Source: Saccharicrinis sp963663905
GTDB lineage: Bacteria > Bacteroidota > Bacteroidia > Bacteroidales > Marinilabiliaceae
Assembly: GCA_963663905.2 (NCBI GenBank)
Contig: OY760657.1
Span: forward strand, 2,976,001 to 3,040,000
Length of the DNA: 64,000 nucleotides
Reading direction: 5' to 3'
Notes under the pieces: generated by a model
Database searches by the model: none
What the model was told of the DNA's origin: nothing
The model's input: the letters and a program-made list of their open reading frames with translations, nothing else
Translations under genes and position numbers: made by a program
Part shown: piece after piece, positions 58,528 through 64,000 of the stretch
How positions within the stretch are numbered: position 1 is the first letter of the stretch
Layout: each line of letters opens with the position of its first letter

Positions 58528-58953
58528 TTACAAATTAGCTTTAATATCCTCAATCATTTTACTGTACTCTTCATCTGATAAATAGGTTTGCTGAGGATTC
58601 ATTTCAAAAACTCCTCCAAATTTATACCCATCCTTATATTTTGGTGCAATGTGCATATGAAGATGAGTTAATGTATCAGAATACGCTCCATAATTAATTT
58701 TTGTAGGATTAAATACCTTTTGTATTGCTTTACCTACTGTTGCCACATCTTTCATAAAAGCATTTCTTTCTTCATCTGAAAGTTCATGAAATTCGATACC
58801 ATGATCTTTGTAAACTACATTACATCTTCCTTTATAAGATTGTTCTTTAAATAAAAAAAGTTGCGATACTCCAAGATCACAAATTTTAATCATTAACTCA
58901 TCTAAAATTGGTAGTTTACTACAATATAAACATTCTGAAACCGGACTTGCCAT
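58528..58953 (-). CDS. HIT-family (histidine triad) nucleotide hydrolase
   Basis: About 141 residues from ATG 58953 (an ATG 24 bases upstream is also possible). The active site HLHMHIAP (HxHxHxx) is present, and an N-terminal CLYC (SECLYCSKLP) can hold zinc as in related proteins. HIT proteins hydrolyse or transfer nucleoside 5'-phosphates. It lies about 70 bases past the kdgK-type gene on the same strand. Substrate unknown. Confidence 0.88.
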   Translation of the reverse strand: MASPVSECLYCSKLPILDELMIKICDLGVSQLFLFKEQSYKGRCNVVYKDHGIEFHELSDEERNAFMKDVATVGKAIQKVFNPTKINYGAYSDTLTHLHMHIAPKYKDGYKFGGVFEMNPQQTYLSDEEYSKMIEDIKANL

Positions 58954-59022
58954 ATTTTTAATTTTTAATAATCTCAATAATTATTGCTATCTAGCAATAA
59001 TTCCATTGAAACAGGTTTATAA

Positions 59023-60027
59023 TTATTTTGTCATTGTTTCTTCAACTTCTTCAACTGTTACTTGATTGGAATCACCAACTACAGTGTGCTTTAAACTTGA
59101 TGCAGCAATACCAAAATTTAATATTTTATAAGTATCATCAGGCCATGTTAATAATCCATATAACACTCCTCCTGTAAATGCATCTCCTCCACCAACTCTG
59201 TCTACAATATGCGTTATTGAATACGTAGGTGATTCGATCAAATCTTTTCCATCATAAACTAATCCACGTAAAGTATTGTTACTAGCATTGATATTTCCTC
59301 TACGTGTAGTAATTATTTTCTTTACTTTAGGATATGTTTTCATTACTAATTTTGAAGATAGAATAAAGGATTCATTAGAGAATTTTCCTCTTATATTATC
59401 ATCTACTTCTATCCCCATAGCATGTTCAGCGTCATATTCATTACCAAAAATAATATCGCATTTTTCAACTAAACCAGGCATTACGTCATTGGGAGTTTTT
59501 CCATATTTCCATAGGTTTTCTCGCAAATTAATATCGCAAGAAATAACAATACCTTTTTCCTGGGCTACCTTAATACCTTCCGCTAAGACTTTAGTTGATT
59601 CTTCTGATAAAGCAGCACTCAAGCCAGACCAATGAAACAACTCTGCATCCTCAAAGGCCTTCTCCCAATCTATCATACCAGTTCTTAAAGTAGCAAAAGA
59701 AGAATCCTCTCTATCATACACAACTTTAGAACCTCTATGAACGGCGCCTGTTTCTAAATAATACAAACCTAAACGTTTGCCACCGTAAATAACATGCTTA
59801 GTTTCAATATCAAATTGCTTTAAATAATTAATACATGCATGGCCAATATCATTATCAGGAAGTCTTGTTACAAGACTGGCTTTAACATCGAAGTTTTTTA
59901 AGGAAATCGCTACATTAGTTTCTCCACCGCCGTAGGTAATATTAAACTTCTCGGCTTGAGAAAATCTCTCATGTTCTTCAGTTGCTAATCGTAACATCAC
60001 TTCACCGAACACCACTACTTTTTGCAT
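59023..60027 (-). CDS. kdgK: 2-keto-3-deoxygluconate kinase (PfkB family)
   Basis: 334 residues, normal for KdgK. The PfkB signature 2 GGGDAFTGGVLYG (Asp282 catalytic) and an N-terminal GEVMLRLATEEHERF typical of KDG kinases are present. GGGETNVAISLKNF is PfkB signature 1. It phosphorylates KDG to KDPG, feeding the Entner-Doudoroff aldolase in pectin or alginate catabolism. No KDPG aldolase or uronate genes are adjacent, so substrate identity rests on the family pattern; another 2-keto sugar is possible. Confidence 0.8.
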   Translation of the reverse strand: MQKVVVFGEVMLRLATEEHERFSQAEKFNITYGGGETNVAISLKNFDVKASLVTRLPDNDIGHACINYLKQFDIETKHVIYGGKRLGLYYLETGAVHRGSKVVYDREDSSFATLRTGMIDWEKAFEDAELFHWSGLSAALSEESTKVLAEGIKVAQEKGIVISCDINLRENLWKYGKTPNDVMPGLVEKCDIIFGNEYDAEHAMGIEVDDNIRGKFSNESFILSSKLVMKTYPKVKKIITTRRGNINASNNTLRGLVYDGKDLIESPTYSITHIVDRVGGGDAFTGGVLYGLLTWPDDTYKILNFGIAASSLKHTVVGDSNQVTVEEVEETMTK

Positions 60028-60170
60028 ATGATCAAAAAAATTGATTAAACACTAAAAAGCCTCTGAAGAATTATTTAGGAATTTCAAAAATAACATCTCA
60101 TTCAATGCCCGACAAGTATATTCTGATTTAATTTTCTTTTTTATTGCATTTTTAATTCAGATCAATAAAA

Positions 60171-60199
60171 AAGCGCTATATAATATACATATAGCGCTT
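60171..60199 (-). terminator. Terminator after the outer-membrane barrel gene
   Basis: AAGCGCTATAT (60171-60181) and ATATAGCGCTT (60189-60199), loop of seven. On the minus strand it is followed by T-rich sequence. Eleven-bp perfect stem. Confidence 0.85.
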
Positions 60200-60232
60200 C
60201 AAGAATATCTTAATATAATATTTAGTCTTTTA

Positions 60233-61984
60233 TCAGAAAGAATATCCTACCCCTACTCTTAGATTTAAACCTTGCATTGGATAACCATTCCATTGATAAT
60301 ATTTAGAAACAATAGCATTATTTAATTGAGCAAAGATGGTCCACTTTGAACTTATTAAATATTCTGCTCCAAGATTGATATCAATTACGGACTTTAATTC
60401 TTTAGCTTCGTCTGTTTCTACATCCAAAGCAAATCGTTTTCCTAAAGAATAAACGCCTAAGTTCACCCATAAATCATCTATTGGTTCATAGTTTGCAGTT
60501 AAACCTATTTCAACCTCAGGTTTATGCCATGCCTCTTTTAAATTATCCAAATTATAACCATTGTACTTTCCTTTTAAAAGTATATTCATTCGTTGTGAAG
60601 GTTCATACCTTAATTCTCCGGATAAAGTTAACAGGCTTCCATCATCATATATCACATCAAATAAATTTGTTTGATTTATAGTTCCTATAGCGGATGACAA
60701 TGCTGATTCTGTATTAAAGGATCTATTGATATAAAAGTGTTCATTCTCAAAAATAGAGTAATCAACTCTTGCCACAAAACTAGTTTGAGAACTAAAGTTA
60801 CCTTTTAAACCACCGAAAAAATGCAATCCATTAAAACTATTTAAAACATTAACATCCGGAGCAATAAAAGGATTTTCTCTTTGTATTTTTTGATAGTTAT
60901 TAATATCGTAATCACCTTGAACACCTGCAAAAGCACTAACAATCCCATCAGCTATAACCAAATTTGCATCAACATGAGGTGCTATATTAAAACCATCACC
61001 TTCACCTCCCAATAAGCTATAAGTATCTAACCCTACTTTAAAATCAATACCTTCAAATACAAAACCCAAAGCAGGTGATATATTTAATACGGTTGTATTT
61101 CTATCCAGAAAATTATACAATGGACTGTCAGAATCCGGAACTGAAGTACCATAATAATCAAAGCCTCCTGTAATATCCAGAAACATATCATTAAAATACA
61201 CACGAGCTTTACCATTTAAACCTACTCCGTTTTCACCAACACCAGTTATATTACTAAACGTATTCCATTTCAAATTTGCTTTAAAAGAAACATCATCCGG
61301 TTCCACTACTTTATTTCCAAACCCAACATTTAATCCAAAAGAACTTAACCTTTGCTTTCTGTCTGCCATAAGATTTTCACCCAAAGTTGAATTCAATGCA
61401 TCATAATAATAATCCATTGTTTCATCTATTGTTTGATATCCATAATAATCATAAATATTATGATCAAATTCTGCATCTAAAGATAGTGTATAATCATCCC
61501 AGAATCTTCTAAAATACAAAGAAGCCCAGGTATCATGAATTGGAGCTTCAGATTTTGTTTTATCTTCCAGCTCTATATCTCCATTAGAAGTTAAATGACC
61601 TATATTCAGACCTAATGCATATTCCTCTGAACGCAACACATTGTAGTTTAAATCCCCAAATAGTGTAACATAATTCCCTAAACCACCTTTTATATATGAT
61701 TTATCCAATACTGTTTTACGCTCGGGTTTTAAACGGGCTGCAGTAATAGGTTCAATAGCTAAACCCGATGCCATTGCTTTTGAAAGAATATCATATGAAA
61801 AGCTTGGATTAAAGGTTGTAGAATCAACTTCATCAACAGGGAGCTTATTTATTTTAAAAGCATCAGAAATAATAGGATTATACTCTCTTACTACTTTAAC
61901 ATCCTTATTTAATTCCTGAGCATGAATTGAACTAAAAGAACAAGCAATAAGTATGGTTAATATATATATATAATTTTTCTTCAT
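60233..61984 (-). CDS. Outer-membrane beta-barrel protein, TPR-linked
   Basis: 583 residues with signal peptide (cleavage near IHAQ). A short linker (VVREYNPIISDAFKINKLP) precedes a region of repeating amphipathic strands ending in LRVGVGYSF, typical of a 14-22-stranded barrel. Bacteroidota annotate such proteins as TonB-dependent receptor-like, but I see no plug or TonB box. It begins 29 bases after the TPR gene stop, so the two are an operon: a periplasmic TPR protein and an OM barrel often work together. Function unknown. Confidence 0.75.
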   Translation of the reverse strand: MKKNYIYILTILIACSFSSIHAQELNKDVKVVREYNPIISDAFKINKLPVDEVDSTTFNPSFSYDILSKAMASGLAIEPITAARLKPERKTVLDKSYIKGGLGNYVTLFGDLNYNVLRSEEYALGLNIGHLTSNGDIELEDKTKSEAPIHDTWASLYFRRFWDDYTLSLDAEFDHNIYDYYGYQTIDETMDYYYDALNSTLGENLMADRKQRLSSFGLNVGFGNKVVEPDDVSFKANLKWNTFSNITGVGENGVGLNGKARVYFNDMFLDITGGFDYYGTSVPDSDSPLYNFLDRNTTVLNISPALGFVFEGIDFKVGLDTYSLLGGEGDGFNIAPHVDANLVIADGIVSAFAGVQGDYDINNYQKIQRENPFIAPDVNVLNSFNGLHFFGGLKGNFSSQTSFVARVDYSIFENEHFYINRSFNTESALSSAIGTINQTNLFDVIYDDGSLLTLSGELRYEPSQRMNILLKGKYNGYNLDNLKEAWHKPEVEIGLTANYEPIDDLWVNLGVYSLGKRFALDVETDEAKELKSVIDINLGAEYLISSKWTIFAQLNNAIVSKYYQWNGYPMQGLNLRVGVGYSF

Positions 61985-62013
61985 CGTTATACAATTTCTC
62001 TTTAACAGATTAA

Positions 62014-64000
62014 TTATTGAATATTTAATGTATCTACAGATTCTTTTGCTGTTGACACCGCCATTTGTTCTTCTACAACTTTCAAGCGGCTTTGAACCAT
62101 CCCTTTAATATCATCCTCACCTTTATAGTTTTCAATGATACTTTGTAGATATTGCTTGGCCTGGAAATACTCTTTATTTGAAATATAAATATCAGACAGT
62201 AATACAAAACTTCTCGCTAACCAATACTGATGAGAAGTTCCTTTATTAGCTAAATCAAACACCTCATTCTCTGCTTTAGATCTATCACCTAAATCATAAT
62301 AATTTTGAGCTATAATATATTTAGCCTCTGCACCCTGAGCACTTTGTGGATTTTGTGCTAATATTTCGTATTGTTTTACAGCTAATTCCTTTTCTCCCTT
62401 TGCCATTAATGCACCGGCTTTATAATATCTGGCTTCACGAACTATTTCACCAGCTACCTTAGGATCATTCATCACATCATCTGCTGCATTAATTGTTTTA
62501 TCCAAATCGTTTAGTTTATAACAACAACGCATTACACCTATTTTTGCCTCCATTCTGTTTTCCTTAATCTCGGCAACTTGCTCTAATTGCTCAAAAGCAG
62601 TAAGTGCTTCCTGAAATTTATCCATACTATAATTTATCTCTCCGGAACGGATTAAAGCATCTTCGGTAAATAAATTTTTTCCTGAATTTGTAACTACGGT
62701 ATAAGCTCTTAATGCATCGTATTTTTCACCTTGCTTATATAAACAATCAGCCATATAATAGTTTGCATTTAAAACAAACATCCCTTGTGGATATCTGTTT
62801 AAATAATTCTGGAAGCTCTTAATTGCCGGTTCGCATTTACCTTCCATGTAATATCTTTCAGCAGCAACATAGCTTAACGAATCCTGTTCTCTTACATCAA
62901 CCTGCGCAAAACTACCTAGCGTTTTAGTATAAGATACATAACCATCCAAATCATTTCTATCCATATAAATGTTTCGAATTCCTAATAAAGACTCCATAGC
63001 CTCTTGTGTTCCGGGAAATTCATTAACAACACGCTTATAAAAAGACATAGAATTATCATAATCATTTGAATTATAATAAACCAGTCCCAATTGAAGCATA
63101 GCCTTTTTAGAATAACTACTGGTTGGATATTTTTCTTTGATGGTTTTGTATTTTCTAATGGCATTACTTAAATCTCCTAATGCAACATATGACTTACCCA
63201 TTTCATATAGTGCATCATCAACATAATTTGAATTAGAATATTTATTAATCAAACCATTTAGCTCCGAAATTTTACCTTCGTGATTTTTTAAAATACCTAA
63301 GGAAATGGCTTTTTGATAAATTGAATAATCAGGAGAAGCTCCCACGATTCGACTACCTTGGTCGTAATAGTTTATTGCTTGCTGAAAATCTCTTTGTACA
63401 AAATAACAGTCTCCAATTCTATTATAAGCATCTCCTACTGTTGAAGAAGATTTATCTTTTTCAATATTAATATACTTACGCCACCAGCTTTTAGCAGATT
63501 CATAGTTCTTTTCTTTAAACTCAGCATAAGCAATATTATAATGAGCCAGACTAAAATATTCTGTACCAAAACTTCCTGAAGTAAGAATAAATTTATTATA
63601 ATCTTCCACTGCATTAGCATACTGACCTAAGCGATATTTTGCTTCGCCTCGCCAGTAATATGATTTTACTTTTAGGTCCTTATTATACTCACCATATTTT
63701 AAACTATAGTCAAAATAATTGATAGCTTCACTAAAGCTCAAATTGGTAAATAAATCAATAGCTCTATAATATGCTACCTTTTGTAATGCCTGATAAACTC
63801 TGGCATTCTTTATTTTGATATTCTCTAAAGCACTTAATGCTTGTTGATAGTTTTTCGTAGTTAAGAAAACTTTACCCAAATAATCATATGCTAAGTCAAT
63901 CTTATCACTTTCAGGGAACTTTTCAATAAAGCTTAAAAATGAATTTATAATTTCATTAAACGGAGAATAATTTAATTCGTAGTTTAATTTTATCGTATTA
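62014..64000 (-). CDS. Large TPR-repeat protein, 5' end outside the window
   Basis: About 660 residues in the window, continuing open to base 64000, so the start is beyond the edge (the TTG at 63879 is internal). Many TPR units: NIAYAEFKEKNYESAKSWWRKY, DAYNRIGDCYFVQRDFQQAINYYDQG, LQLGLVYYNSNDYDNSMSFYKRVVNEFPGT and ANYYMADCLYKQGEKYDALRAY. The pattern resembles the BamD/YbgF-type or the long TPR proteins that sit before OM barrels in Bacteroidota. Immediately followed by the barrel gene. Confidence 0.88.
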   Translation of the reverse strand, partial: NTIKLNYELNYSPFNEIINSFLSFIEKFPESDKIDLAYDYLGKVFLTTKNYQQALSALENIKIKNARVYQALQKVAYYRAIDLFTNLSFSEAINYFDYSLKYGEYNKDLKVKSYYWRGEAKYRLGQYANAVEDYNKFILTSGSFGTEYFSLAHYNIAYAEFKEKNYESAKSWWRKYINIEKDKSSSTVGDAYNRIGDCYFVQRDFQQAINYYDQGSRIVGASPDYSIYQKAISLGILKNHEGKISELNGLINKYSNSNYVDDALYEMGKSYVALGDLSNAIRKYKTIKEKYPTSSYSKKAMLQLGLVYYNSNDYDNSMSFYKRVVNEFPGTQEAMESLLGIRNIYMDRNDLDGYVSYTKTLGSFAQVDVREQDSLSYVAAERYYMEGKCEPAIKSFQNYLNRYPQGMFVLNANYYMADCLYKQGEKYDALRAYTVVTNSGKNLFTEDALIRSGEINYSMDKFQEALTAFEQLEQVAEIKENRMEAKIGVMRCCYKLNDLDKTINAADDVMNDPKVAGEIVREARYYKAGALMAKGEKELAVKQYEILAQNPQSAQGAEAKYIIAQNYYDLGDRSKAENEVFDLANKGTSHQYWLARSFVLLSDIYISNKEYFQAKQYLQSIIENYKGEDDIKGMVQSRLKVVEEQMAVSTAKESVDTLNIQ

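Overview
The window is AT-rich, gene-dense bacterial DNA from a member of the Bacteroidota, most likely a Bacteroidia / Marinilabiliales-type marine facultative anaerobe. That placement is inferred from several features together: promoters of the TAnnTTTG / TTTG (-7/-33) type, an ECF sigma / FecR / STN-domain operon, a subtilase with a T9SS-like C-terminus, DUF4494, DUF4199 and DUF6261 proteins, a TonB-dependent receptor, and a 16S/23S/5S operon with a Bacteroidota-type anti-SD end. The species cannot be named from what is visible.

Layout. 1-11160 is accessory-looking: lipoproteins, small membrane proteins, a CPBP protease and a class C beta-lactamase-like hydrolase. A complete IS66 element (2873-5428) with an 8-bp target duplication splits a Yip1-family membrane gene; removing the element and one duplication copy restores a 198-codon frame. 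11164-11995 holds a compact hairpin-rich REP-like element and an N-terminally truncated DUF6261 remnant next to the rRNA operon. 12186-17640 is a minus-strand rRNA operon (16S-23S-5S) with no tRNA in its spacer, two boxA-like leader motifs and four tandem promoters. 17883-24649 holds a frameshifted class D beta-lactamase-like gene, secreted and LRR proteins, an Amj-type lipid II flippase, katG and an outer-membrane-type protein.

24675-31527 is metabolic: an RluA-type pseudouridine synthase, an ADP-forming acyl-CoA synthetase, the [FeFe]-hydrogenase maturase HydE, and zwf-pgl of the oxidative pentose phosphate pathway. 31604-43825 is mostly minus strand: a lipoprotein, an OmpA-family protein, a subtilase, a LuxR-type regulator with a degenerate receiver, a short SSB, RlmN, a ferredoxin-NADP reductase-like flavoprotein, an SRPBCC/GyrI-like protein and a GH10-like (DUF187) hydrolase. 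43990-49845 has a LamG-EEP phosphatase/nuclease, the ECF-FecR-STN operon, an ACP-like protein that lacks the phosphopantetheine serine, and a DUF4494 protein. 50337-53819 encodes a large protein that I read as PPi-type phosphoenolpyruvate carboxykinase. 53873-64000 is minus strand: a TPR protein, a membrane class III nucleotide cyclase, a TonB-dependent receptor, a candidate 75-nt small RNA, a HIT protein, a KdgK-type sugar kinase, and a beta-barrel / TPR pair whose TPR gene runs off the window.

Together the metabolic genes suggest an organism that ferments (HydE, ADP-forming acyl-CoA synthetase, PPi-dependent PEP/oxaloacetate exchange) yet meets oxygen (KatG, oxidative pentose phosphate NADPH). 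No CRISPR array, phage or large defence island is visible. The most interesting items are the precisely reversible IS66/Yip1 disruption, the tandem rRNA promoters with a tRNA-less spacer, the PPi-PEPCK candidate, the serine-less ACP-like protein, the receptor-less STN signalling operon and the small RNA candidate.
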